Shown here one piece after another: positions 51,687 to 62,100 of a stretch of 64,000 nt of DNA; position 1 is the first letter of the stretch; every line of letters starts with the position of its first letter. This DNA is from Geojedonia litorea (GTDB lineage: Bacteria > Bacteroidota > Bacteroidia > Flavobacteriales > Flavobacteriaceae), in NCBI RefSeq assembly GCF_042654525.1, contig NZ_JBHSGP010000014.1:558001-622000 (forward strand), written 5' to 3'. The notes below the pieces were generated by a model. That model made no database searches. It was given only the letters and a program-made list of their open reading frames with translations, and was not told where the DNA came from. The position numbers and the translations under genes are program-made.

Positions 51687-54086
51687 TCATTCTGTTCTTA
51701 AGCTTTTTACTGGGTTTGAGGTTGCTGCTTTTATAGATTGAAAACTCACCGTGATGAGGGTAATTGTAAGTGCTCCCAAAGCCGCGGCTAAAAATATCCA
51801 CCATGAAATATCGGCGCGATAGGCAAACTTCTGTAACCATTGTTGCATCGCATAATAAGCAATTGGCGTTGCGATTAGTAATGAAATCACTACCAACAAT
51901 ACAAAGTCTTTAGAAAGCAAGGTCCAAAGATTAGTTACCGTTGCTCCTAATACTTTTCTAACGCCTATTTCTTTTGTGCGCTGTTCGGCCACAAAACTTG
52001 CCAATCCAAATAATCCAAGGCAGCTAATTAAAATTGCTAATATGGTAAACACTCTTGCCAAGCTTGCGATACGCTCTTCTTGCGCAAATTTAAGAGCGTA
52101 CTGTTCGTCAATAAATTCATATTGAAATGGTAAATTGGGAAAATGCTGTTTAAATGTTTTTTCGATAATCTTTAGATTTTCGGAAACACTATTATTTGGA
52201 TTCAAACGCAGATTATAATAGCTCGCATTCTCATATCGATCAAAAACATATAGCCCTTGTTTTACTGGACGATAAGGCGATTGAGAAATAACGTCTTCAA
52301 CCACCCCAATAATTTTCAATGGAGGATTATTGTCATCAGAGTCGTCATTTCTCAATAACTTACCAACAGGGTCTGTTAAGCCCATGTACTGGACGGCGGT
52401 TTTATTTATTAATATAGCATTGGAGTCTGTTGGGAATTCTCTTGAAAAGTCTCGCCCTTCTACAATTTTCATTCCTAACGACTTCACATATTCATAAGAT
52501 ACTTCAGTCCAAGCAAAATCTTCCTGAAACCCTTCTGGTTTTCCTTCCCAGGTATATCCTCCACGATTAGACCAAATTTGGGTGGTTGGGCTGCTCGATG
52601 AAGACATCTCAATGGCACCGCCTGAGGCTATAAATTGATTTCTCATAAAATCATACTTCCCCATAAAATCTATACTCATGGTAGGTATTTGAATCAATCC
52701 GCCTTTATCATAACCCACCGGTCTGCTTTTACTATACTCTATTTGTTGCATGACCACTAAAGTGCCAATGATTAAAGCCACTGATACGGTAAACTGAACA
52801 ACGACCAATACTTTTCTAGGTAATGCTGCAAAACGACCTGCTTTAAAAGTGCCTTTTAATACCTTTACTGGGTTAAATGATGACAAGTATAACGCAGGGT
52901 AACTTCCTGATATTAAGGCTGTAAATAACACAAAAATCAAAGAGACGCTCCAGAAGTTTAAATTGCTCCAAGGAAAAGTCATTTGCTTACTTGCTAATGT
53001 ATTAAATCCGTTCAAACACAATAAAACAAGTAGTATTGCTACAATAAATGCAAATAGAACCACCAATAACGATTCACTTAAAAATTGTTTGATGAGTTGC
53101 TCTCTACTAGAGCCAATGGCTTTGCGAATACCTACTTCCATGGCACGTTTTTCTGATCTGGCTGTACTTAAATTCATGAAGTTGATACAGGCCAGAAACA
53201 GTACAAACATTCCAATAATTCCAAACAACCAAACACTTTCTATTCGTCCACCCGTTTGTACGCCATTCTCAAAGCTAGATCGAAGGTGCCAATCACTCAT
53301 TGGCAATAAAAAAATCTGTGGATTGAATTCAACAGTATCTTCATTAGCCTTCTTTTTTGAATCAATAATTTTTTGAGTCACGCCTTTCATAGTGGCGTTA
53401 TCTGCTATTTGTACAAACATTTGAAACGAATTATTACCCCAACTATCTATAGAATTTTTAATCCATTCTTGACTATTTGCATAAAATTTCCATGGAATTA
53501 AGAAAGTAACTTCTGAAAGTGTGCTATTTAAAGGAATATCCTCAAAAACACTTGTGACCATCATGTCGTTATTACTATTGACTTTAATGATTTTTCCAAT
53601 GGGTTCTTCGTCTCCAAATAATGCTTTAGCTGTTGACTCCGATAACATTATTGAATTGGTTTCTTTTAAACCGTTTTTTTCACCTTTTATAACTTTGAAA
53701 TCGAAAATCTCAAGACCTGATTCCTGAATGAAATTACCCTGTCTTGAAATGCTTTTGTCCTGATATTTTAAATATCTGGATTGGGTCCATGATGACATGG
53801 AAATGTGCTTAAAATTACTTCCGTAGCTTTCTCTTAAAGTCATCTCTAAAGGTCGAGGAATGGCTTGTCCGGTTCCAACTTTCCCATTAAAGGTTTGGCT
53901 TTGATAGACTTGAGCTATGTGATCATAATTTTTAAAATTAGAATTATAGCTCAATTCGTCGGCAATCCAAAGTCCGATAGTAATTGTAACTGCCATACCA
54001 ATAGCCAACCCAAAAATATTGATGAAGGAATACACCTTGTTCTTTAAAAGGTTTCTCCAGGCTATTTTGAAATAATTCTTGATCAT
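51687..54086 (-). CDS. MacB/FtsX-type ABC permease, first of five
   Basis: A 799-residue paralogue directly after the proximal ATPase gene. It starts MIKNYFKIAWRNLLKNKVYSFINIFGLAIG, with span 1 near 20-42. The middle FtsX block is near 280-425 with AMEVGIRKAIGSSREQLIK. The second periplasmic core is near 450-670, and the C-terminal block has AEQRTKEIGVRKVLGATVTNLW, ending NPVKSLRTE. As in the others, there are eight predicted spans and no nucleotide-binding domain. Position and operon context make it a partner of the ATPase at 54114 and the adaptor at 54841. Confidence 0.9.
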   Translation of the reverse strand: MIKNYFKIAWRNLLKNKVYSFINIFGLAIGMAVTITIGLWIADELSYNSNFKNYDHIAQVYQSQTFNGKVGTGQAIPRPLEMTLRESYGSNFKHISMSSWTQSRYLKYQDKSISRQGNFIQESGLEIFDFKVIKGEKNGLKETNSIMLSESTAKALFGDEEPIGKIIKVNSNNDMMVTSVFEDIPLNSTLSEVTFLIPWKFYANSQEWIKNSIDSWGNNSFQMFVQIADNATMKGVTQKIIDSKKKANEDTVEFNPQIFLLPMSDWHLRSSFENGVQTGGRIESVWLFGIIGMFVLFLACINFMNLSTARSEKRAMEVGIRKAIGSSREQLIKQFLSESLLVVLFAFIVAILLVLLCLNGFNTLASKQMTFPWSNLNFWSVSLIFVLFTALISGSYPALYLSSFNPVKVLKGTFKAGRFAALPRKVLVVVQFTVSVALIIGTLVVMQQIEYSKSRPVGYDKGGLIQIPTMSIDFMGKYDFMRNQFIASGGAIEMSSSSSPTTQIWSNRGGYTWEGKPEGFQEDFAWTEVSYEYVKSLGMKIVEGRDFSREFPTDSNAILINKTAVQYMGLTDPVGKLLRNDDSDDNNPPLKIIGVVEDVISQSPYRPVKQGLYVFDRYENASYYNLRLNPNNSVSENLKIIEKTFKQHFPNLPFQYEFIDEQYALKFAQEERIASLARVFTILAILISCLGLFGLASFVAEQRTKEIGVRKVLGATVTNLWTLLSKDFVLLVVISLLIATPIAYYAMQQWLQKFAYRADISWWIFLAAALGALTITLITVSFQSIKAATSNPVKSLRTE

Positions 54087-54113
54087 GATTGTTCGTTTTT
54101 TGATTGGGATTGA

Positions 54114-54791
54114 TTAGACGAGAATGTTTTCGGTTACCTTTTGGCCATCTAACATTCTAATAATACGATGGCTGTATTTGGCATCGTGTTCGCTATGTGT
54201 AACCATGATGATAGTGGTTCCTGCTTCATTTAATTCTGTTAGCAGATCCATCACTTCATTTCCATTGCTACTATCCAGGTTTCCTGTAGGCTCATCCGCC
54301 AAAATTAATTTTGGATTATTAACTACTGCTCTTGCAACCGCGACACGTTGTTGCTGACCACCAGATAATTGTTGTGGAAAGTGTTTGCGACGGTGCATGA
54401 TTTGCATTTTTTCAAGTACTTCTTCAACACGTTTCTTACGTTCTGCAGGTTTAACTCCTGTATAAATAAGTGGAAGCTCAACATTTTCAAAAACGGTAAG
54501 CTCATCAATAAGATTAAAGCTTTGAAACACGAAGCCAATATTGTGCTTTCGTAAGTTAGCGCGTTTACGTTCATTGTATTTTGAAACTTCTGATCCGTCA
54601 AAAATAAAACTGCCGCCATCGGCGTCATCAAGCAGACCAATAATATTAAGCAAAGTGGATTTTCCGCATCCCGATGGCCCCATAATAGCAACAAATTCAC
54701 CTTTATTTACTTTAAAGGAAAGCTTATTTAATGCTATTGTACGCACTTCGTCGGTGCTGTAAAATTTCTCTAGTTCATTGATTGTTATCAT
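54114..54791 (-). CDS. ABC transporter ATP-binding protein (MacB/LolD type), proximal copy
   Basis: A 225-residue ATPase with Walker A GPSGCGKST, Q-loop VFQSFNLIDELT, full signature LSGGQQQRVAVARAVV, Walker B LILADEPTGNLDS and H-loop VTHSEHD. All catalytic motifs are canonical, unlike the distal copy, which lacks the Arg after LSGGQQQ. It is 49 bases after the adaptor gene and 27 before the first permease. The group drives MacB-, LolCDE- and FtsEX-like mechanotransmission rather than import. Confidence 0.93.
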   Translation of the reverse strand: MITINELEKFYSTDEVRTIALNKLSFKVNKGEFVAIMGPSGCGKSTLLNIIGLLDDADGGSFIFDGSEVSKYNERKRANLRKHNIGFVFQSFNLIDELTVFENVELPLIYTGVKPAERKKRVEEVLEKMQIMHRRKHFPQQLSGGQQQRVAVARAVVNNPKLILADEPTGNLDSSNGNEVMDLLTELNEAGTTIIMVTHSEHDAKYSHRIIRMLDGQKVTENILV

Positions 54792-54840
54792 TTCTAATTA
54801 ATTTTATACTGTTAAGTGTTATTTTATAATTTATTTGTAA

Positions 54841-56094
54841 TTAGTCTTTTAATATTAATTCTTGTACGTCGCCGTAATTGTCATAACCAGAAGTAATAAC
54901 TTTATCTCCCTGTTCTAAACCGCTCAACACTTCATAGAACTCTGTATTTTGACTACCTAATGAAATGTCAATTTTGTAGGCATACGAGCCATCTTCACTC
55001 ACCTTAAAAATCCAATTGCCCCCGGTTTGCTGAAAGAATCCTCCTTTTGGGATGAGCAGGGCTTGTTTTTCTTCGCTTAACGCTACTCGAATTTGTAATG
55101 TTTGCCCACGCCTAATACCTTCTGGGACTTCGGATTCAAACTCCATATCCACCTGAAAACGTCCATTACTTACTTGTGTGTATACCTTTTTAATGATGAG
55201 GAAATATTGTTTGTTGTTAAATACAAACGACCCTCTTTGTCCGGCATAAATTCTACTTATATAATGCTCGTCTATATCAACTCGTACTTTAAACCCACTT
55301 AATACATCTATTTGACCCAAGCGCTCTCCCTTGTTTTTAGATTGACCTATTTCGGCATCTAGAGAGGTTAGCTGACCATCAACAGGAGCTTTTACTACTA
55401 AATCGGCAACCTTTCTTCGCATTAACTCTAAAGCGTTTTGTGTGCGTTGATAAGAGCTCTGGATTTGATTTTGCTCTTGCTTAGTAGCAACAGAATCTTG
55501 CTGCAATATTTGCTTCGCTAACTGCATGCGTTCTTTTTGGTAGTTGTAATCATTTTGTGATTTAATAAGTTCCTGTCTGCCAATGGCATCTTTTTCAAAA
55601 AGACGTTTGTTTAGATTGTAAATTCTTTCGGCTTCAATAAGACTGTTCTCCACATCAGTAAATTGATTAAGTTTATTGATGGTGTTTTGTCTCGCCGCAT
55701 TTTGCGAAATTTGCATCTGGGTTAATAAATTATAAACTGAAGTTTCTTGATTGACTAGACTTAATTCTAAGTCGGTGTTAGATAACCTTAAAATTGGATC
55801 GCCTTTTTTCATAATAGCACCATCCTCAACATACTTTTCATCTACGCGACCGCCTTCAATAGCGTCTAAATAAATTGTAGTTATAGGTAATACAATACCA
55901 TTAACAGGAATGTTTTCTTGAAAAACACCTGTTTGCGCCGTATTTATACTTAAGCGTTCGCGCTCTACGTTGAGCTTTGAGTTACCTGAAGAAAAAATAA
56001 AAACATAAACGATTAAAAATAGAATGAGCGCCCCCAATCCTATCATTATGAGTTTAGACTTTGTAAATCGTTTTTTTTCAATTGGTATGTCCAT
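54841..56094 (-). CDS. Efflux periplasmic adaptor protein (HlyD/MacA type)
   Basis: A 417-residue membrane-fusion protein. It has one N-terminal membrane span (LIMIGLGALILFLIVYVFIF, about 15-35), a first barrel strand set (IYLDAIEGGRVDEKYVEDGAIMKKGDPIL), an alpha-helical hairpin of about 110 residues (110-220, with many Gln and Leu) that would reach the TolC-like channel, the lipoyl half-motif VVKAPVDGQLTSLDAEIGQ near 236-254, and C-terminal beta domains with LIPKGGFFQ. It starts the efflux run and is divergent from the regulator gene across 198 bases. Confidence 0.92.
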   Translation of the reverse strand: MDIPIEKKRFTKSKLIMIGLGALILFLIVYVFIFSSGNSKLNVERERLSINTAQTGVFQENIPVNGIVLPITTIYLDAIEGGRVDEKYVEDGAIMKKGDPILRLSNTDLELSLVNQETSVYNLLTQMQISQNAARQNTINKLNQFTDVENSLIEAERIYNLNKRLFEKDAIGRQELIKSQNDYNYQKERMQLAKQILQQDSVATKQEQNQIQSSYQRTQNALELMRRKVADLVVKAPVDGQLTSLDAEIGQSKNKGERLGQIDVLSGFKVRVDIDEHYISRIYAGQRGSFVFNNKQYFLIIKKVYTQVSNGRFQVDMEFESEVPEGIRRGQTLQIRVALSEEKQALLIPKGGFFQQTGGNWIFKVSEDGSYAYKIDISLGSQNTEFYEVLSGLEQGDKVITSGYDNYGDVQELILKD

Positions 56095-56180
56095 GGATAA
56101 ATTTTTAGGTTAGTATATAAATAATCTTGCCGAATTTGTATTCTACTGAATATCAATTAATTAAAATTTATTTCGATTTT

Positions 56181-56227
56181 AAAGTGTTCGATTTTGATAC
56201 AGGTATTGTTCGAAAACAATACACTTT
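56181..56227. promoter_or_regulatory. Nested palindrome in the bidirectional regulator-efflux promoter region
   Basis: gtattgtt (56203-56210) and aacaatac (56215-56222) form a perfect 8-bp inverted repeat around cgaa. An outer pair aaagtgt (56181-56187) and acacttt (56221-56227) surrounds it, and tgttcga is repeated at 56185-56191 and 56208-56214. This is the expected form of an enhancer site for the adjacent sigma-54 activator. No clear GG-N10-GC promoter was found. Confidence 0.55.
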
Positions 56228-56292
56228 TATAGCTAGATAAATAACTTGTTCATAACTATTTAATTGGCGTTATAAATTATTAAATTTGAAAT

Positions 56293-57636
56293 ATGCTTCT
56301 AAAAGATGCCAACATACTTGTAATTGATGACGACGAAGATGTCCTTACTGCGTTACGGCTTTTACTAAAATCTATGGTAAAATCTGTACAAGTAAACAAA
56401 AACCCAAACACTATTCAGTCGTTATTAGAACAACATCAAATTGATATTGTGATTTTAGACATGAATTTTAACGGAGTAGTTCATACTGGTAACGAAGGGA
56501 TTTATTGGCTGAATAAAATTAAAAGCTTCAACTCTAAAATAGATGTAATCCTAATTACGGCTTATGGCGATATTGATTTGGCTATCAAAAGTTTAAAGAA
56601 TGGCGCTTCTGATTTTATTGTAAAACCCTGGAAAAATGAAAAACTTGTTGACTCTATAAAACAAATTCTTCTTCAGAAAAAGACTGTCAAGGCTCCACGT
56701 TTAGAATCCCTTTCGGGAGAAAAGATTGTGGGTGATAGTGCCGTAATGCAAGATGTTTTTTTGAAGATTAGTAAAGTGGCACCTACTGAAGCCAATATTT
56801 TGATATTAGGTGAAAATGGTACGGGTAAAGATTTAATAGCTCGCGCCATTCATGACAATTCTAATAGAAAAAATAAGCCCTTTGTTAAAGTGGATGTTGG
56901 CGCTTTAACCTCAACCCTTTTTGAAAGTGAATTATTTGGTTATAAAAAAGGTGCTTTTACAGGTGCAAATGAAAACCGGATGGGACGATTTGAAGCCGCA
57001 AGCGGTGGCACACTTTTTTTAGATGAAATTGGAAATATTACCTTAGGGCAGCAAGTTCGACTTTTGAGTGTATTACAAAATAGAACCGTCACCCCTTTAG
57101 GCTCTAACGATGCCATAGATTTAGATATCAGACTAATTTGTGCTACGAATTTAAGTATCAACGATCTTGCCGATGAATCTAAATTTAGGAAAGATTTGAT
57201 TTACCGCATTAATACCGTAGATATTATTGTACCACCATTACGCGATAGAGGTTCTGATATTACCCTATTGTGTCATCATTTTATTTCTAACTATGCTGAA
57301 AAATATTTTAAAGAACCATTTAAACTTGATCCCGAGTTTATAAAAAAACTGAAAGATCATACTTTTCCTGGAAATGTTCGTGAGCTTCAATATACTTTAG
57401 AACGGTCTGTAATTATGGCCGAAGGTAATACATTAAAGGCAAACGATTTGGTATTCTCGGCGATTGAAAGTGCTCAAAAACCTCAAACTTCTAAAATTGT
57501 AAACCTTGAAATTCTTGAAAAAACTGCCATACTTAATGTCATCGAAAAAAATAATGGTAATATTTCTAAATCGGCAAAAGAGTTGGGAATAACACGAACT
57601 GCATTATACCGCAGGCTTAATAAATATGATTTATAA
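56293..57636 (+). CDS. Sigma-54-dependent response regulator (NtrC family)
   Basis: A 447-residue activator with three domains. The receiver (about 1-125) has the phosphorylation site Asp56 in IVILDMNF and an acidic pocket VIDDDED. The AAA+ domain (about 145-375) has Walker A GENGTGKD near 173-180, the sigma-54 contact loop GAFTGA at 220-225 and Walker B GGTLFLDEIGN. The Fis-type DNA-binding helix-turn-helix is at the C-terminus (GNISKSAKELGITRTALYRRL). An intact GAFTGA predicts activation of RpoN promoters. It overlaps the histidine kinase gene by 11 bases and is divergent from the efflux run. Confidence 0.95.
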   Translation: MLLKDANILVIDDDEDVLTALRLLLKSMVKSVQVNKNPNTIQSLLEQHQIDIVILDMNFNGVVHTGNEGIYWLNKIKSFNSKIDVILITAYGDIDLAIKSLKNGASDFIVKPWKNEKLVDSIKQILLQKKTVKAPRLESLSGEKIVGDSAVMQDVFLKISKVAPTEANILILGENGTGKDLIARAIHDNSNRKNKPFVKVDVGALTSTLFESELFGYKKGAFTGANENRMGRFEAASGGTLFLDEIGNITLGQQVRLLSVLQNRTVTPLGSNDAIDLDIRLICATNLSINDLADESKFRKDLIYRINTVDIIVPPLRDRGSDITLLCHHFISNYAEKYFKEPFKLDPEFIKKLKDHTFPGNVRELQYTLERSVIMAEGNTLKANDLVFSAIESAQKPQTSKIVNLEILEKTAILNVIEKNNGNISKSAKELGITRTALYRRLNKYDL

Positions 57637-58963
57637 ATCTTATTTTTTCATTTTACTCTTTAGGGTTTTCATTCTTTTGGCAGCCATGTCTAGTATTGCC
57701 TATGGGCTGGCGTTTCAAAATAATTATGCATTATATGGTGGCCTATTAGTGACCATAATTTTATTGTATAACCTTTATGTATTTGTGACCAAACGTTTCA
57801 TAGAAATGGACGACTTTTTTGAATCTGTGAAATACCGCGATTTCTCGAGATGGTTTGGTGAAGAACACGGGCCTAGAGACATTCGTCAGCTTCATAAGGG
57901 TTTTAATCTTGTCAATAAAACGTTTAGAACCATTAACAAAGAACGTCAAGCGCAATTTCTATATCTCAAAAAAATCCTAGAAATGGTTGATGTGGGAATT
58001 GTTGCCTTTAATGTGGAAAGTGGAGATGTGCTTTGGGTTAATGATTCTATTTTAGACATTATGGATCTCCCATCATTCAAGAATATTCGATTTGTTAAAA
58101 AGCGCCGTCCAAAAATTTATAACGATCTGTTTGAAACCTATTATGCCAATCACCAATCGGTCACTTTAGAGTTGCGGGATGAATCTCTAAAAGTATTAGT
58201 TTCGGATACGGTTTTTGAAGTTGAAGACAATTCATTTAAACTAATTGTTGTTCAAAATATTGAAGATACCCTTAACAAAAATGAATCTGAAGCCTGGAAA
58301 AAATTATTAAGTGTGATGACCCACGAAATCATGAATAGTATTGCGCCTATTTCTTCGCTCTCTGAAACACTTCAAAGTGAAATTCAACATAAACTAGACG
58401 ATAAAACCAATTATGATTTAAATTTAGAAGACATCAATGCCGGAATTTTAAGCATAAAAAAACGTAGCGAAGGGTTGATGAAATTTGCCAAAACCTATCG
58501 TACACTTAACAAAGTGAGTCAGGTAAATAAGTCTAGAATTTTTGTGGATGAGCTATTCAAAACTATCGGGGATCTGATGCTTCCGTCATTGCAGCAGAGC
58601 ATTTCTGTTGAATTTATAAATACTAATCCTAAATTAGAGCTTAACATTGATGTGCATCTCATTGAACAGGTGTTAATCAACCTTATTCTAAATGCCAGAG
58701 ACGCCTGTTTAGAACAAGAAAATCCTAAAATAATAATTACTGCAGAAAAATTGCGAGACACCGTTCAAATTAAAGTGATCGATAATGGAATTGGGATTCC
58801 CTCCGAACTTTTAGATACTATTTTTGTGCCCTTTTTTAGTACTAAAAAAACAGGAAGTGGTATAGGCTTGAGCCTTTCAAAACAAATTATGATGCTGCAC
58901 AAAGGGCGTATTCAAATACAAAGTGAAGAGGGTACGGGAACGGCAATTGGGTTGATATTTTAA
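57626..58963 (+). CDS. Sensor histidine kinase
   Basis: A 445-residue membrane kinase that should phosphorylate the upstream regulator. Two N-terminal spans (about 5-24 and 30-50) are separated by only a few residues, so there is almost no periplasmic sensor. A PAS-like region covers about 110-215. The H-box is MTHEIMNSIAPISSL with phosphoacceptor His233. The ATPase domain has LILNARDAC (N-box), DNGIGIPSEL (G1) and KKTGSGIGLSLSKQI (G2). The short loop implies intramembrane or cytoplasmic sensing. The start codon lies inside the regulator gene. Confidence 0.95.
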   Translation: MIYKSYFFILLFRVFILLAAMSSIAYGLAFQNNYALYGGLLVTIILLYNLYVFVTKRFIEMDDFFESVKYRDFSRWFGEEHGPRDIRQLHKGFNLVNKTFRTINKERQAQFLYLKKILEMVDVGIVAFNVESGDVLWVNDSILDIMDLPSFKNIRFVKKRRPKIYNDLFETYYANHQSVTLELRDESLKVLVSDTVFEVEDNSFKLIVVQNIEDTLNKNESEAWKKLLSVMTHEIMNSIAPISSLSETLQSEIQHKLDDKTNYDLNLEDINAGILSIKKRSEGLMKFAKTYRTLNKVSQVNKSRIFVDELFKTIGDLMLPSLQQSISVEFINTNPKLELNIDVHLIEQVLINLILNARDACLEQENPKIIITAEKLRDTVQIKVIDNGIGIPSELLDTIFVPFFSTKKTGSGIGLSLSKQIMMLHKGRIQIQSEEGTGTAIGLIF

Positions 58964-59102
58964 AATAGAATCAAACTATTATATCTGTTATAAGGTAATA
59001 CTCATTTTGTAAATTCCTTAAAAACTAAGCCTTCAAATATTTTATAAAATATCTGAATTTATTCGTATCTTTCAGAATATCAGACAACCAACCCTTTTTA
59101 AC

Positions 59103-62100
59103 TTGAAAGCTTTTATCCAACCTTCAACTTTTTTTAGGCTGCATATACATTGTTGCCTAATTGGCATCTTTTTGCTTTTAAGCTTAAACTGCTCTGGTCC
59201 GCTTTCTAATGAGGTTGAGCTTGCTTATGAAGCTTTGCCAGAATATGTTGATTACAATTTCCATATTAAACCCATCCTCTCCGATAGGTGTTACACCTGT
59301 CACGGTCCAGATCCTCAAACACGTAAAGCAGGGTTAAGGCTTGATATTGAGGCAGAAGCTTTTAAACAGCTTCAATCAGGTAATTATGCTTTTGTCAAAA
59401 GAAAAATAGGAAAAAGTGAGGTTATTCACAGATTGTTAAGCAATGACCCAGAATTTATGATGCCGCCTCCTGATTCTGAACTTACTATATCTGCGCGTGA
59501 AATAGCTATGATTGCCAAATGGATTGATCAAGGGTCTAATTGGAAAGAGCATTGGTCTTTTCTTGCCTTAAATGCTCCTAAAGTTCCTACACTTAACAAT
59601 AACTGGACCCGTCAAAACAATATAGATCATTACATTCAAAACCAGCTACTTCAACAAGGAATGGCACCTGCCGCCCTGGCCGACAAGGAGCGCCTTATTA
59701 AGCGCGTTACAATGGATCTTACTGGTTTGCCTCCATCTGTAGAAGAAATTGATGCTTTTTTGAATGACACTTCAAATAATGCCTATGAAAAGGTTGTAGA
59801 TCGCCTTTTACAATCAGATGCCTATGCCGAACGCATGACACAAGAATGGATGGATGTAGCAAGATATTCTGACTCACATGGTGTTTCTTTTGATGGTTAC
59901 CGTACATCTTGGCCTTATCGGGATTGGCTTATTGAGGCATTCAAAAAGAATATGCCTTATGATGAATTTATAACCCACCAAATAGCCGGAGATTTAATTC
60001 CAAATGCTAATGATCAATCTATCCTTGCAACCTCATTTTTAAGGATGAATCCATTAGAGGCTTCAGGAGGCTCCATTCCTGAAGAATTTCGATTGGAGTA
60101 TGTTAATGAGCGTGCTGGCCTAACAGGCACCGCTTTGCTCGGCTTGACCGTTGAATGTGCCAAATGTCATGACCACAAGTTTGATCCCATCACCCAAAGA
60201 GAATTTTTTCAGGTATCTGCTTTTTTCAATAGCACCGAAGAATATGGTCTTGCTCCAACCGATTCTGACAGGCCTCCAACTTTGACTTTACTTAGCGATG
60301 AGGAAAAGTCACAAATAAATACCTATGTTAAATCTTTGGAGGCAGATGAAAAAGCACTCGCGCTTTTAAAACAAAAGCAGTTGGCAATCTACGACAAAGC
60401 TTTGCCAACAATTTCGGAAGTGCGTCCGCTTGCCCATTATAAGTTCAACTCCATTGCGTCCTATAAAAAGGAGCTTAAACCTCGTAAACCTATGGAGGAA
60501 GACAAAAAGAAAGATAAGGACAAAAAGAAAAAAGAAGAGAAAAAGAAGGCTGAACCAAAAAAGAAAATCTTTCTGGATATGCAGATGCTGGACGGCAACA
60601 AGGAAGCAGAGGCAAATTTAAAAATAACTTTAGCTGAAGGGAAATATGGAAAAGCCGCCTATTTTAATGAGGAGTATGATATTGTCACGCTTCGAAAAAT
60701 TGGAGAATTTGAGCATTATGACCCCTTTAGTATCAGCACCTGGATTTCTACGGAAAAAGACTCCATTGGCTCGTCTCAAACTATAATTGGCAATACAGGT
60801 CATGTTTTTCAGTTCCATCGCGGTTGGGAAATTGCACTAGATTCCACCAATCACGTTAGAGTGCGCCTAATACATCGTTTACCTGATGAGGTTATTTCGG
60901 TGACTTCAATTGACGAGATCCCTCCTAATAAGTGGCAACATGTTGGATTTACCTACGATGGTAGTAAATCTGCAAAAGGTGTTACTGTATTCATAAACGG
61001 GAAAAAGGCAAGAACAAAAACGAACTTTGATAATTTAAAGCGGTCCATGGTTCCTATAAATATGGATACCATGAAACCCGACACTATTCCTTTGATAGTT
61101 GGAAGAAGTAACCGACTTTGGATGAATGATCTTGGATTGTTCAGGGGAAAAATAGATGACATCAAGGTTTATGACCGACAACTTTCCCAATGGGAAATGG
61201 CGCAATTAGGTGAAGCTAGTTTAGATGCAAATTCAAAAGACATCAGACAAGAGTATTGGTTTTTACATGATAAAAATCTATTAGCTCAACGTAACAAGAT
61301 AAAAACTTTAAGAAAAGAATTGGGAGCGATTCTAGACAGTGCAGACCAAGTAATGGTCATGAAAGACATGAAGACACCCAGAAAGACCTACATTTTAGAA
61401 AAAGGTCTTTATAATCAACCTGGAGAAGAAGTTGAGCCAGGCGGTATTAATAAGGTGCTTCCTTACAGCAAGGATTTACCAAAAAACAGGTTAGGACTGG
61501 CTAAATGGTTGTTTGATCCCAACAATGCACTTGTGCCAAGAGTTGCTATAAACCGATATTGGCAGATGATATTTGGTAAAGGTTTGGTCAAAACGGCCGA
61601 AGATTTCGGTAGTCAAGGAGAGCGTCCTAGTCATCCAGAATTGTTAGACTGGTTGGCCCAAGATTTGGTTAAACATGATTGGAATATAAAACATGCTATT
61701 AAGCAAATGGTAATGTCTTACACCTATCAACAATCTTCTCATTGTCCTGAAGAGCTTCGAAAAACAGACCCAGAAAACAAGTTTCTTGCACGTAGCCCAT
61801 CATATCGATGGCCAGCAGAAATGATTAGAGACAATGTTTTAAAAGCCAGTGGGCTTTTAGTATCAGATATTGGTGGGCCTAGTGTAAAACCATATCAGCC
61901 GGAAGGACTTTGGAAAGAAGTACTTATGGCCTCTAATAAGTTAAAAAAATATGTGCCCGATTCGGGTAAAGGATTATACAGAAGAAGTCTTTACACGTTT
62001 TCAAGGCGCTTTGCCCCTAACCCGTTTATGATTAATTTTGACGGTACCCCAAGGGAAATATGCACCATACGACGTAATGTGACCAGTACGCCTCTTCAGG

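Noticed and set aside
56281..56288. TAAATTTG just before the response regulator start
   Set aside because: It matches the -7 box, but lies only four bases before the ATG, so the transcript would begin at or after the start codon.
56095..56292. Sigma-54 promoter (GG-N10-GC) in the regulator-efflux spacer
   Set aside because: I looked on both strands and found no convincing match, so the RpoN link rests on the regulator's GAFTGA loop only.
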